From: Sphingobium lactosutens DS20
GTDB lineage: Bacteria > Pseudomonadota > Alphaproteobacteria > Sphingomonadales > Sphingomonadaceae
Reading direction: 5' to 3'
DNA length: 43,934 bases
Assembly (NCBI RefSeq): GCF_000445105.1
Contig: NZ_ATDP01000079.1
Coordinates: 1-43,934 of the forward strand
A program made the translations under genes and the position numbers. Below, one piece after another: positions 32,290 through 39,739 of the stretch (its first letter is position 1; each line of letters starts with the position of its first letter). The notes beneath the pieces were generated by a model, which made no database searches, had not been told where the DNA came from, and saw nothing but the letters and a program-made list of their open reading frames with translations.

Positions 32290-33095
32290 GCGCTGCCCCC
32301 GCGATCCGCACGGCGCAGGCCGACGAGCTGGGCGACCAGATCATTGCCGCAGGCTTCGCGACAAGCGGCTTTCTGCTGGACATTAACGGGGCGCTTGATG
32401 TGCCCCGCGACTTTCCCCTTTCCGCACCGTGGAATCTGCCGTCGCGCCTGTTCCAATTCCCCATCGAGGTTATCCGCGCAGAGCAGGACGAGCCGCGCAA
32501 GATCGGCCTTCGCCATCCTTTGCTTGCCGCCCATCCTTTCGTGCAGCACGTCGAGCGCGCGCTAGGGATCGAGATCGCCCGCGATGGCGTGACGAACCGC
32601 CACGGCTACAGCAACCGCGCTCATTCGCTCTGGCATCATGCGGTGGACCTTATCAGCGCCGGGAAATGGCGCGAATTGCTCGAAACGCAGGAGTTCACCG
32701 AACCACGCAACATCTTCAAGGCCGTTGCCTATGGCCTTCGCTACTCGCACCATGAGGACAAGAGGGCGAGCGGTCATATCAACACCGCCGAGGCCCGCCA
32801 GATCATGCGCGCGATGGATGCCACCGAGCCGACCGACCGCGCCGCGCTGATCCTAAGCCTTTCCGCCCCGTCCCCGTGCAAGCAAGACCGCAGCGCCGAA
32901 TATTGGGCGATCAACGCTCACGGCATCTGCGCCGAGGATGAGGCATGGGCCTTCATCGTCGGGATCGAGGACGGTTGGTTTTCCTATGACCGTGCCGGTT
33001 TCCTGCAATGGTCCCCCAAGGGCCGCGACCGCTACGCCGCAGGCGATAGCGCCAGCTTCACCGAGGCGAGCGGCCAGACCGCTTTCGCCTTTTGA
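32286..33095 (+). CDS. Hypothetical protein
   Basis: This 269-residue cytosolic protein is unrecognised. Tryptophan- and histidine-rich segments (LSAPWNLPSRLFQFPIEVIR, RHPLLAAHPFVQHVERALGI, SNRAHSLWHHAVDL, FKAVAYGLRYSHHEDKRAS) suggest a folded enzyme-like or binding domain, but no catalytic motif is certain. Translationally coupled to the gene before it and followed by the DUF6884 gene. Confidence 0.6.
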   Translation: MSAAPAIRTAQADELGDQIIAAGFATSGFLLDINGALDVPRDFPLSAPWNLPSRLFQFPIEVIRAEQDEPRKIGLRHPLLAAHPFVQHVERALGIEIARDGVTNRHGYSNRAHSLWHHAVDLISAGKWRELLETQEFTEPRNIFKAVAYGLRYSHHEDKRASGHINTAEARQIMRAMDATEPTDRAALILSLSAPSPCKQDRSAEYWAINAHGICAEDEAWAFIVGIEDGWFSYDRAGFLQWSPKGRDRYAAGDSASFTEASGQTAFAF

Positions 33096-33106
33096 GGGGA
33101 TCGAGC

Positions 33107-33730
33107 ATGGCGCGCCATTGCATCCGAGAACCCCGCTACGTTCCCCCGGTGCAACGCATCGGGGAACAACCCGACCTGTTCGGAGGCCCGACCCTTTCCC
33201 ATGTTGCCGAGCGCAAGGGACCACCGAAAGGCTGGCAGCGCCAGTTGCAGAAATGGGGCCGCTGCACCGTCATTGCTGATCTTGAGTCCGCCCCTTTGCC
33301 TGCCATCAACCCGGCCCCGTCCCCGGCTCCGGTTTTCCTTGTCGCTTGCGTTGCCGCGAAGCTGGACCGCCCCGCCCCGGCTCGCGATCTTTACGCATCG
33401 CCATGGTTTCGGAAGGCTCGCGCCTATGTCGAACGGCAGGAAGGGCAATGGTTCATCCTGTCCGCAAAGCATGGCCTGATCGCGCCGGAAACCGTGATCG
33501 CGCCTTATGACGAGACGCTAGGCGCGATGAAGGCAAGCGCGCGCCGCCTTTGGGGCGTGCGCGTGATCGAGGCGATGGCCGATCAGATTGATGCCGCCGC
33601 GCCGCTGATCGTTCTCGCAGGCCGGCACTATCGCGATCCTTTGTGGCCGCAAATCGAGCGGCGCGCATCCGCGCCGATGGAAGGGCTTGGAATCGGCCAG
33701 CAACTCGCTTGGCTCGCTCAAAAATGGTGA
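33107..33730 (+). CDS. DUF6884 protein
   Basis: This 207-residue protein has a DUF6884-type C-terminal domain: VFLVACVAAKLDRPAPARDL, YASPWFRKARAYVE, WFILSAKHGLIAPETVIAPY, and DETLGAMKASARRLWGVRV. The family is found on phages and plasmids; its function is unknown and its fold may resemble nucleotide or base-modifying proteins. The N-terminal 60 residues are basic. GGGGATCGAG precedes ATG 33107. Confidence 0.75.
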   Translation: MARHCIREPRYVPPVQRIGEQPDLFGGPTLSHVAERKGPPKGWQRQLQKWGRCTVIADLESAPLPAINPAPSPAPVFLVACVAAKLDRPAPARDLYASPWFRKARAYVERQEGQWFILSAKHGLIAPETVIAPYDETLGAMKASARRLWGVRVIEAMADQIDAAAPLIVLAGRHYRDPLWPQIERRASAPMEGLGIGQQLAWLAQKW

Positions 33731-33782
33731 TGGAGTGCAGCTTGCCGTCAGGCGGTTTGAGACCGTAAATCGACCTGTGACT

Positions 33783-34061
33783 ATGGACGCCCCCAAAGAA
33801 CCCTTGTGGACGCAAGATCAGGCCATTGCCTATGAGGCAGCGCTTGAGGCGATCAATGACGTGATCGCCGGTTACAGCGAACAAATCGCACTGGAACAGG
33901 ACCGTCAGAAGCCAGATGCAGCGCGTATCTCGTGGCTTGAAATGCGGACGGATCATGCGTCCGCAACCAGCCATGCCCTTACCGTCACCGATGATGAGAA
34001 TGTCCGGCAAGCACTGCTGGAATACAGCGCCATGGTGCGGGCGAGGGAAGCCCCAAGGTAG
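33783..34061 (+). CDS. Hypothetical helical protein
   Basis: This 92-residue helical protein (TQDQAIAYEAALEAINDVIA, SEQIALEQDRQKPDAARISW) is unrecognised. Start ATG 33783 is preferred; the frame extends back into the DUF6884 gene. Last gene of the leader-B2 operon; a hairpin follows its stop. Confidence 0.5.
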   Translation: MDAPKEPLWTQDQAIAYEAALEAINDVIAGYSEQIALEQDRQKPDAARISWLEMRTDHASATSHALTVTDDENVRQALLEYSAMVRAREAPR

Positions 34062-34065
34062 CGGT

Positions 34066-34080
34066 CTGCCCTTCGGGCAG
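34066..34080 (+). terminator. Terminator-like hairpin
   Basis: CTGCCC-ttc-GGGCAG, four bases after the stop codon at 34061. Weak T-content downstream. Confidence 0.45.
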
Positions 34081-34142
34081 GCGTTGATTTGTTAAATCCC
34101 CCCGTCAGTGTCTTCCTAGCATGAGGGACGCACCAGGCCGCA

Positions 34143-34282
34143 TCAAGGATCGGCGGTCCCCCCAATTTGCTACGCAAATCGGCTCCCCCACCGCCCGCTA
34201 GCGCGGCCGCTTCGCGGTCCCTGACCCGACCCGGCGCGACCCTCCCCTTGGCCTTGCCAATTCCGGCAACAAGGAGGTTGTT
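34143..34282 (+). promoter_or_regulatory. Leader C, copy 1
   Basis: The conserved block 34143-34225 (TCAAGGATCGGCGGT to GGTCCCTGAC, containing GACCGCGAAGCGGCC-type hairpin) matches 34758-34840 at a constant offset of 615 with four or so mismatches. The block ends 58 bases before ATG 34283. Shine-Dalgarno AAGGAGG. Confidence 0.75.
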
Positions 34283-34600
34283 ATGTCTCATCGTCTGTTC
34301 GCCCAGCTGGCTTTCGAGCGCGCGCTTGGAAATGCTGCGATCGACGCCCTGAGAAATGCGGTCAACGATAAGGACCATTTTGAGGCCGAAAGCATGTGGC
34401 CGAAAGATCCGATGTTCATCGGCAAAACGAGCGCCGACATTGAGGCTGTGTCCGACGAGCTGGCGCAGATCATTGCGGATCGCATCAATGATGTGCTGGA
34501 CGGTCCCGGCATCCGCAACATTGAGCGCGGCGAGTGTTTCGACCCGCAGCTTGTCGCCCTTGTCCTTGAGGCCAAGGCGAAGCGCGGTCAGTCCGGCTGA
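34283..34600 (+). CDS. Hypothetical protein
   Basis: This 105-residue helical protein (FAQLAFERALGNAAIDALRN, ADIEAVSDELAQIIADRIND, QLVALVLEAKAKRGQSG) is unrecognised. Monocistronic between leader C1 and a strong terminator. AAGGAGG lies seven bases before ATG. Confidence 0.6.
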   Translation: MSHRLFAQLAFERALGNAAIDALRNAVNDKDHFEAESMWPKDPMFIGKTSADIEAVSDELAQIIADRINDVLDGPGIRNIERGECFDPQLVALVLEAKAKRGQSG

Positions 34601-34607
34601 CGCCGGA

Positions 34608-34632
34608 GGGGCGGGCATGGCCCGCCCCTTTT
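34608..34632 (+). terminator. Rho-independent terminator
   Basis: 9-base arms (GGGGCGGGC/GCCCGCCCC), loop ATG, followed by TTTT, eight bases after the stop at 34600. Confidence 0.8.
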
Positions 34633-34672
34633 CGCCCGTTGGGCAAAACCGATGATCTCGGTGCTACATGGA

Positions 34673-34705
34673 GCGGGGGGCGGGGCATCGAACCCCGCCC
34701 CCCGC
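34673..34705. repeat. Perfect GC-only stem-loop
   Basis: 13-base arms (GCGGGGGGCGGGG and its complement) enclose CATCGAA, between the terminator and leader C2. On one strand the arms carry runs of four to six G, so G-quadruplex formation is also possible. Confidence 0.55.
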
Positions 34706-34757
34706 AATCTCTTCTCTCTGTGTGTCGAGGCATTTTGGCATGGGTGCGCGCCAGCTT

Positions 34758-34897
34758 TCAAGGATCGGCGGTTCCCCCAATTTGCTGCGCAAATCGGCTC
34801 CCCCACCGCCCGCTGACGCGGCCGCTTCGCGGTCCCTGACAGCCGGCGCCGGTGCCCATGCCGGGTGTCTCCCGTCACCAACGAGAAGGAGAACCGG
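34758..34897 (+). promoter_or_regulatory. Leader C, copy 2
   Basis: Conserved block 34758-34840 as in copy 1, again ending exactly 58 bases before the start codon (34898). The following 58 bases differ in sequence from copy 1 and end with AGAAGGAGAA. Confidence 0.75.
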
Positions 34898-35119
34898 ATG
34901 CACATCAAATTGTTTAGAGCACTGAAAGCGGCTAATCTGTCCGACGACGCCGCAGCGGAAGTTGTAGAGGCTATTGAGGAGTATATCGCCGTGAAGGTTC
35001 AGGAGGCGAACAAGGGAATCGAAAGCAAGCTGACGGCACAAACTTGGGTCATCGGCAGCGTCGGTTTCGTCCTCGCAGTCATCGGCCTTGCGCCCGCTTT
35101 CATCAAACTGTTCCAGTAA
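34898..35119 (+). CDS. Small tail-anchored membrane protein
   Basis: This 73-residue protein has a helical N-terminal half (LFRALKAANLSDDAAAEVVE, AIEEYIAVKVQEANKGIESK) and one C-terminal membrane segment (WVIGSVGFVLAVIGLAPAFI). Unrecognised as a named gene; the layout resembles short coiled-coil tail-anchored proteins. A strong terminator follows directly. Confidence 0.6.
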   Translation: MHIKLFRALKAANLSDDAAAEVVEAIEEYIAVKVQEANKGIESKLTAQTWVIGSVGFVLAVIGLAPAFIKLFQ

Positions 35120-35123
35120 GACA

Positions 35124-35145
35124 AAGGGAGGCTTCGGCCTCCCTT
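35124..35145 (+). terminator. Rho-independent-type terminator
   Basis: 9-base arms (AAGGGAGGC/GCCTCCCTT), loop TTCG, beginning five bases after the stop at 35119. Confidence 0.7.
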
Positions 35146-35166
35146 ATGGGATGGCCCGCCCCTTTT

Positions 35167-35192
35167 CCCCGGCATCAGGTATGATGCCGGGG
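35167..35192. repeat. Palindrome just upstream of the IS110 transposase
   Basis: 11-base arms (CCCCGGCATCA/TGATGCCGGGG) with spacer GGTA, 24 bases before the transposase ATG. It may be a target-site or end structure of the element. Confidence 0.5.
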
Positions 35193-35216
35193 CTTGAAAA
35201 GGAAAGGAGCGGACCG

Positions 35217-36248
35217 ATGTCTATTGTTATCCTTGGCGTTGATTTGGGCAAGAATGCCTGCAGTGTCGTAGGCGTTGATGCAGCAGGCGCTGTCATCGTG
35301 CGTAAGTCGATGCGCCGACAGACACTTATCGATTACGTGACCAAGCTTCCGGCTTGCGTGATTGCAATGGAGGCGTGCTGTGGTGCCCACAACCTTGGTC
35401 GCCTTTTCGCCGCGCAGGGGCACGAAATCAGATTGATGTCGCCGGAGTACGTACGCCCGTATGTCAAAGCGCAGAAGAATGATGATCGTGATGCGGAGGG
35501 GATTGCCGAGGCCGCCTCGCGCCCGACTATGCGCTTCGTCGAACTCAAGACTCAGGAGCAGTTGGACATCCAGACCCTCCACCGCGTCAGGTCCCGCCTG
35601 GTAGCCGAGCGCACAAACCTTATCAACCAACTGCGGGCGATCCTCCTGGAGCGGGGGACCATTTTTCCGGCCGGCCGGCGCAAGCTGGAGTTGGGCATTG
35701 ATGCCATGCTGGCCGCCGAAGATACGGCCCTATCACCACGCTTGAAGCAACTGGTGGGTGAACTGCGCGCCGAATGGCACGAACTTGATACCAAGGTCGA
35801 GGCACTGAACGGCGAGTTTGTCGAACTGGCTCGCAATGATGCAGCTGCCCGGCGGCTCACGTCCATCCCCGGCATCGGCACGTTGAACGCAACCGCTTTG
35901 ATTGCAGCCGTGGGCGATGCCAGCAGCTTTGCCAAAGCGCGAGACTTGGGTGCTTGGCTCGGCTTGGTACCCAGGCAACATACTACCGGCGGCAAGCCCC
36001 GGCTGCTCGGCATCTCCAAGCGTGGCAACACCTATTTGCGCACTTTGCTCATCCATGGCGCCCGGGCAGCATTACCGTCACTGGCGCGCAGCGAAACCCC
36101 GCTGGGACGTTGGTTGACAGGAATGATCGAGCGAGGAGTTCATCGCAACGCAATCGTCGTCGCATTGGCTAATAAACTGGCGCGGATCGCTTGGGCAGCC
36201 CTTCGCAAAGAAGTGAGCTTCGAACGCGGCTATCCAGCAGCGGCATAA
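35217..36248 (+). CDS. IS110-family transposase
   Basis: This 343-residue DEDD transposase has VILGVDLGKNACSVVGVDAA (first Asp), VIAMEACCGAHNLGRLF (Glu) and VKAQKNDDRDAEGIAEAA (Asp pair) in the RuvC-like N-terminus. The C-terminal Tnp_20 region has RLTSIPGIGTLNATALIAAVG and LGAWLGLVPRQHTTGGKPRL with the conserved serine/glycine segment GISKRGNTYLRTLLIHGARA. ATG 35217 follows GGAAAGGAG. The gene is intact. IS110 elements lack simple terminal repeats, so the outer borders (somewhere in about 35146-35216 and 36249-36538) cannot be fixed here. Confidence 0.92.
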   Translation: MSIVILGVDLGKNACSVVGVDAAGAVIVRKSMRRQTLIDYVTKLPACVIAMEACCGAHNLGRLFAAQGHEIRLMSPEYVRPYVKAQKNDDRDAEGIAEAASRPTMRFVELKTQEQLDIQTLHRVRSRLVAERTNLINQLRAILLERGTIFPAGRRKLELGIDAMLAAEDTALSPRLKQLVGELRAEWHELDTKVEALNGEFVELARNDAAARRLTSIPGIGTLNATALIAAVGDASSFAKARDLGAWLGLVPRQHTTGGKPRLLGISKRGNTYLRTLLIHGARAALPSLARSETPLGRWLTGMIERGVHRNAIVVALANKLARIAWAALRKEVSFERGYPAAA

Positions 36249-36538
36249 CGGATCGGCTGCGTGCTTCTGCGCGCGTAGCCCAACGATGTTTGCAGGAAGG
36301 ATCGTGAAGATGGCCTGACAGTCGATCGGCGTCTGGAAAGCCCGGGCAAAAAAATGGCACCTGTTGCCGGTTCCCTTATTGTGGCTCCAGACGTGCGGAT
36401 GTCCATCTTGGCCACGGGATGCTCCCGTGAGACCGCATACGTTGACGCAGACTGATCAGAACACCGTAAAATCCTACTTGCAAACGGGGCGGGCCATACG
36501 TTTTTTTGCCGAACCGCCCGATTGTCAGGAGGCGCAAA
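36249..36538. other. Non-coding flank of the IS110 element
   Basis: 290 bases without a convincing gene. It probably holds the IS110 3' end, where this family often encodes its bridge RNA in the non-coding end. A hairpin CACGGGA-tgc-TCCCGTG lies near 36413-36429 and a run of seven T near 36501-36507. The junction with plasmid DNA is not identifiable. Confidence 0.4.
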
Positions 36539-36799
36539 TTGATCGACTTCGCACAAGCACGGTTGGATATGTTCGAGAGCGGTGTATTCGGCCAGGGCAA
36601 TGCTTTCTGGCGCTGGATCGCCACGGTCGAGGCGCGGCCCTATCTGGCCGCTTTCGCTGCCGATCGAGCACCTCCCAGCGAACGCGAGTTTTTCGCGGTC
36701 GATCTTGCCGCAGAGGATCTACTTGATTCCGATCACCTGGCCGAGCTGGCCCAGCAGATCGAGGCGACGCACGGGGGGCGCCATACGCGCCAGGGTTAG
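36539..36799 (+). CDS. Hypothetical protein, TTG start
   Basis: This 86-residue protein (MIDFAQARLDMFESGVFGQG, then FFAVDLAAEDLLDSDHLAEL) is unrecognised. AGGAGG at 36528-36533 lies six bases before TTG 36539, which decides the start. It could be the 3' remainder of a longer gene cut by the IS110 element, but the well-placed ribosome-binding site argues for a complete one. Convergent with the next gene, overlapping by four bases. Confidence 0.5.
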   Translation: MIDFAQARLDMFESGVFGQGNAFWRWIATVEARPYLAAFAADRAPPSEREFFAVDLAAEDLLDSDHLAELAQQIEATHGGRHTRQG

Positions 36800-37056
36800 C
36801 CGCGAGCAGCTTTGCGCTGTTGCTCCGCTACGTCGCGGATCATAGCTGCCCAGCATCCCAAAATCATGCCCTCTTCATTATCGACTTCGCTTGTCGCGAC
36901 CGCATAGATACCCAGCAAGTTTGCGACCTCTTCCGTCTCGACAATGCCTTGGCGCGCAAGCAGGGTGGCAAAGATCGAGAGCGCTCCACCCATTGCCCGC
37001 ACCAGTGGCGCATCTTGTGGCAGACGGTCAAATTCGGGGGGCGGGTTACTGGACAT
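36796..37056 (-). CDS. Hypothetical protein paired with an XRE regulator
   Basis: This 86-residue helical protein (LPQDAPLVRAMGGALSIFAT, VETEEVANLLGIYAVATSEV, GCWAAMIRDVAEQQRKAARG) is unrecognised. It lies 32 bases after the XRE gene on the same strand, so the two are probably co-transcribed; a toxin-antitoxin or regulator-effector pair is conceivable but unsupported by motifs. Confidence 0.5.
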   Translation of the reverse strand: MSSNPPPEFDRLPQDAPLVRAMGGALSIFATLLARQGIVETEEVANLLGIYAVATSEVDNEEGMILGCWAAMIRDVAEQQRKAARG

Positions 37057-37088
37057 AGATCATTCCAATCAAAAAAAGCGACAGCCTT

Positions 37089-37346
37089 TCAGGACTGATC
37101 GTCTGAAATGCTATCCTCTGCCAATAATTCGACAACCGATAATCTGAAAACACCGGCAAGGCTCTCCAAGGTATCAAGCGTGGGATTGCCTTGTCCCCGA
37201 ACCATGTATGAAATATGCGACGCCGCAACGCCCGAGCGTTCGGACAACTCCCCTTGAGTTATGCCTAGCTTCTTTAGTTCGCGCGCAATGTTGGCCCCGA
37301 GCTGGGTCATCAACGGCGATGTTCGTTTCAGGTATATGGTTGGCAT
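37089..37346 (-). CDS. XRE-family transcriptional regulator
   Basis: This 85-residue protein carries a Cro/C1-type helix-turn-helix (LGANIARELKKLGITQGELS, then ERSGVAASHISYMVRGQGNP and TLDTLESLAGVFRLSVVELL). Start ATG 37346 is preferred; a frame to 37415 exists without a good ribosome-binding site. It probably represses its own two-gene operon. Confidence 0.8.
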   Translation of the reverse strand: MPTIYLKRTSPLMTQLGANIARELKKLGITQGELSERSGVAASHISYMVRGQGNPTLDTLESLAGVFRLSVVELLAEDSISDDQS

Positions 37347-37501
37347 CGTGTTCGCGTCCTTCTCGCTAGGCGCAGAATGTCGGCACAGGCAGCATGGCGC
37401 AATAGGGTTGCTCAAGCAACTAATTGTGCCATGGCTTTCGCGCCTAGCGCAGATGGTATAGATTGTGCGCCATATTTGGACGAGCGAGGTTCAAACCCTG
37501 C

Positions 37502-38236
37502 ATGGACGGTCAGGACGACGCGATGAAATCGGCCATGGAGCTGTTCGCAGCTCGGCTTGCAAAGCGCGATGTAGAGAGGCCGATCACCGACCATCGAACC
37601 GTCGAGCGGTTGATCGCGATGCTGGAACCGCATGAGCAACAGGTTGTCCGCTTGCGGATCGGGCTTGGCCCCTCTCCCGCGCTCACTCTTGCCGCGACTG
37701 CAAAGATCGTCGGTGTGTCGCCAAGCCGCATCGGCCAAATCGAGGACAAGGCATTCCGAAGGATCAGATGGGTCTGCAACAACATAGACATTCACGATCG
37801 TTCGGCGCTGGATGCTTTGATCGCGCGCAGGCGTGATGAAGCGGCTGAGGCCGAGCGGATCAGGAAACGCGATGCCTTGCAAAAGGCGCTAGATCAGGAG
37901 CGGAAGCGCAAAGCCAAGCAAGACCGGGACGAGGTCAGGCGAGCGAAGGCGCGCGATTCCGCTTGGAACCGCAAACTACGCGTGGCGCAGGCTGAGCTTG
38001 ATCGGATGAGATCCGACGCTCAGTTTTTTGCCGAACAGATCGCTCAAATCGAGCAGCGCGCTAATTGGCTGAGGGCAATTTTGCCGCGCGACCGCCAATT
38101 GGCGGCGCTGCGCGAACAGGCCGATGAAATCCGCGATGCGATCGCGAGCGCAGAAGCCAGCATATCCAACATGCTGGCCTCGCCCCCGGATGGTCCCCAG
38201 CTAGGCAAGGAAGCTTCAACAAACGATGGCCACTGA
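37502..38236 (+). CDS. Sigma-70 region-4-like protein with long coiled coil
   Basis: This 244-residue protein begins with a sigma region-4-type helix-turn-helix: VERLIAMLEPHEQQVVRLRI, then TLAATAKIVGVSPSRIGQIE and DKAFRRIRWV (about 35-95). The rest is a long charged coiled coil (RRRDEAAEAERIRKRDALQK, RVAQAELDRMRSDAQFFAEQ). Region 2 is absent, so it is not a complete sigma factor; it may be a DNA-binding regulator. ATG 37502 chosen over GTG 37463. Its 3' end overlaps the recombinase gene by 11 bases. Confidence 0.7.
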   Translation: MDGQDDAMKSAMELFAARLAKRDVERPITDHRTVERLIAMLEPHEQQVVRLRIGLGPSPALTLAATAKIVGVSPSRIGQIEDKAFRRIRWVCNNIDIHDRSALDALIARRRDEAAEAERIRKRDALQKALDQERKRKAKQDRDEVRRAKARDSAWNRKLRVAQAELDRMRSDAQFFAEQIAQIEQRANWLRAILPRDRQLAALREQADEIRDAIASAEASISNMLASPPDGPQLGKEASTNDGH

Positions 38237-38924
38237 TATTGAGCCGTCCCCCGCCTTCGCGCCGCAGATCGGCCGCGTTTATTTGCGCGTCAGCACCGAT
38301 GCACAGGACTTACGCCGACAGGATGCCATCGTAGCCGAGGCGAAGGCAGCGGGCTATTATGTCGCGGCAGTCTATCGGGAGAAGGCATCGGGTGCCCGTG
38401 CCGACCGCCCCGAGTTGCTGCGTATGATTGCCGATCTTCAACCCGGTGAAGTGGTGATTGCCGAGAAGATTGACCGGATTAGTCGTCTTCCCTTGGCCGA
38501 GGCCGAGCAGCTGGTTGAGACAATTCGTGCGCGAGGCGCGCGACTTGCCATTCCCGGCGTCGTGGACCTGTCCGACCTCGCGGCCGACGCCGAGGGCATC
38601 GCCCGCATCGTGCTCGAATCTGTTCAGGCGATGCTCTTGAAGATCGCCCTGCAGATGGCTCACGACGATTACACCGATCGCCGCGAGCGACAGCGCCAAG
38701 GTATCGCCTTGGCAAAGGCCGCAGGGCGCAGCGGAGGGCGCAAAGGCGATCGGGCAACGCACGCCCGCATTGTGGCATTGCGCGAAGCGGGCAAGAGCAT
38801 TGCCAAAACGGCAGAGCTGGCCGATTGCGACCGCAGCACCGTCAAGCGGGTGTGGGCGGCCCATCGTGCCGCCCAGGTGCAAGAACCCAGCCCTCAGCGA
38901 AATCATCGTGAGCGGAACCGCTGA
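38226..38924 (+). CDS. Serine recombinase (resolvase/invertase family)
   Basis: This 232-residue enzyme has the catalytic serine in RVYLRVSTDAQDLRRQDAIV (Ser about 22), the arginine-rich active site (KASGARADRPELLRMIADLQ, EKIDRISRLPLAEAEQLV), a long helix, and a C-terminal helix-turn-helix (VALREAGKSIAKTAELADCD, RSTVKRVWAAH). Plasmid copies usually resolve multimers or replicon fusions; two copies of the 16-bp palindrome lie just downstream, but typical res subsites are not evident. Confidence 0.88.
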   Translation: MATDIEPSPAFAPQIGRVYLRVSTDAQDLRRQDAIVAEAKAAGYYVAAVYREKASGARADRPELLRMIADLQPGEVVIAEKIDRISRLPLAEAEQLVETIRARGARLAIPGVVDLSDLAADAEGIARIVLESVQAMLLKIALQMAHDDYTDRRERQRQGIALAKAAGRSGGRKGDRATHARIVALREAGKSIAKTAELADCDRSTVKRVWAAHRAAQVQEPSPQRNHRERNR

Positions 38925-38947
38925 TTGCCCTTTCTGTTCGGCTTCAA

Positions 38948-38969
38948 GCCGGTGGCAGCTGCCACCGGC
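38948..38969. repeat. 16-bp palindrome copy 9, dyad extended to 22 bp
   Basis: An exact core at 38951-38966, extended by GCC/GGC, 24 bases after the recombinase stop. Confidence 0.9.
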
Positions 38970-39085
38970 AGTCCCCTGCTCGCGTCAACGGACTGCCAGC
39001 TACGGAAAGAGCGGCGGAGCCGCGACAGGGTTTTCCAATCCCCGCCGTGCCGATCGAGCGCAGCGACCTATGGGTGCCAATGGCC

Positions 39086-39101
39086 AGTGGCAGCTGCCAC
39101 C
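39086..39101. repeat. 16-bp palindrome copy 10, one mismatch
   Basis: AGTGGCAGCTGCCACC, differing from the core only at the first base. In the 393-base leader upstream of ssb, which otherwise contains a CCGGCCTTCGGCC hairpin and no gene. Confidence 0.75.
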
Positions 39102-39317
39102 GCCGCCAGTCCAAATTGCTGCATCTACTCGGGCCGTTTCCTTTGGGCGTTGCTGTCTGACGGATACGAACTCCACATCGCCACTAATGCGGGCAAGCAG
39201 AAAACCGGCCTTCGGCCTTGGGTTTCCGCAAGCGGACCCTCCCATTTTCAGCTTGCCCGCGTAGCTCAGCTCCGCCGCAAAAAATCCGTCAGCAACGCTT
39301 ATCCAAAGGAGACTACC

Positions 39318-39632
39318 ATGCAGAACATCGCTGAATTTCGGATCATCGGCCGCGTTGGCAGTGTCGATACGACCGATAAAGTCACCCATGTTTCCGTCGC
39401 CGCGAACTACAACCGCAAGGATGGCGATGAATGGAAGACCGATACGCACTGGAACCGCGTGACGTTCTTCCGCCAGCTGGCAGAGCGCGCCGCTGACTTG
39501 GGCAAGGGCGACCTGGTTCACATCACCGGACGGGTCCGCCAGAACAGCTACGAGAGCAATGGCGAAACCCGCTACTCGGTGGACCTGATCGCTGAGGGGC
39601 TGGGTATCTTGGTTCGGGGCGGGGCTGACTAA
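39318..39632 (+). CDS. ssb: Short single-stranded DNA-binding protein
   Basis: This 104-residue protein is an SSB oligonucleotide-binding fold: EFRIIGRVGSVDTTDKVTHV, VAANYNRKDGDEWKTDTHWN, RVTFFRQLAERAADLGKGDL and VHITGRVRQNSYESNGETRY. The fold is complete but the usual disordered linker and acidic tip (D-D-x-P-F) are missing; it ends ILVRGGAD. It would coat the entering strand but not recruit partners through the tip. ATG 39318 follows AAAGGAG. A strong terminator follows, so ssb is transcribed alone. Confidence 0.88.
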   Translation: MQNIAEFRIIGRVGSVDTTDKVTHVSVAANYNRKDGDEWKTDTHWNRVTFFRQLAERAADLGKGDLVHITGRVRQNSYESNGETRYSVDLIAEGLGILVRGGAD

Positions 39633-39655
39633 GCCCCCCCCCTTTCACCTAAAAC

Positions 39656-39681
39656 GGGCGGCCTGGTGGCCGCCCTTTTTT
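39656..39681 (+). terminator. Rho-independent terminator after ssb
   Basis: 8-base arms (GGGCGGCC/GGCCGCCC), loop TGGT, then TTTTTT. Confidence 0.9.
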
Positions 39682-39701
39682 GTGGACAATGCTTTTCACA
39701 G

Positions 39702-39720
39702 ACCCTAACAAGAATAGGGT
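39702..39720. promoter_or_regulatory. Operator-like dyad before the XRE gene
   Basis: ACCCTA-N7-TAGGGT, 20 bases before the GTG at 39740; a likely binding site for the regulator encoded there. Confidence 0.55.
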
Positions 39721-39739
39721 TTAACTACGTGAGGCATGT

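Noticed and set aside
38951..39101. The two palindromes after the serine recombinase as a res site
   Set aside because: Resolvase sites have three imperfect 28-34-bp subsites with AT-rich centres; these are the same motif found plasmid-wide.
38925..39317. Upstream in-frame extension of ssb to 38925
   Set aside because: It crosses two palindrome copies, lacks similarity to SSB, and the ATG at 39318 has AAAGGAG at the right distance.
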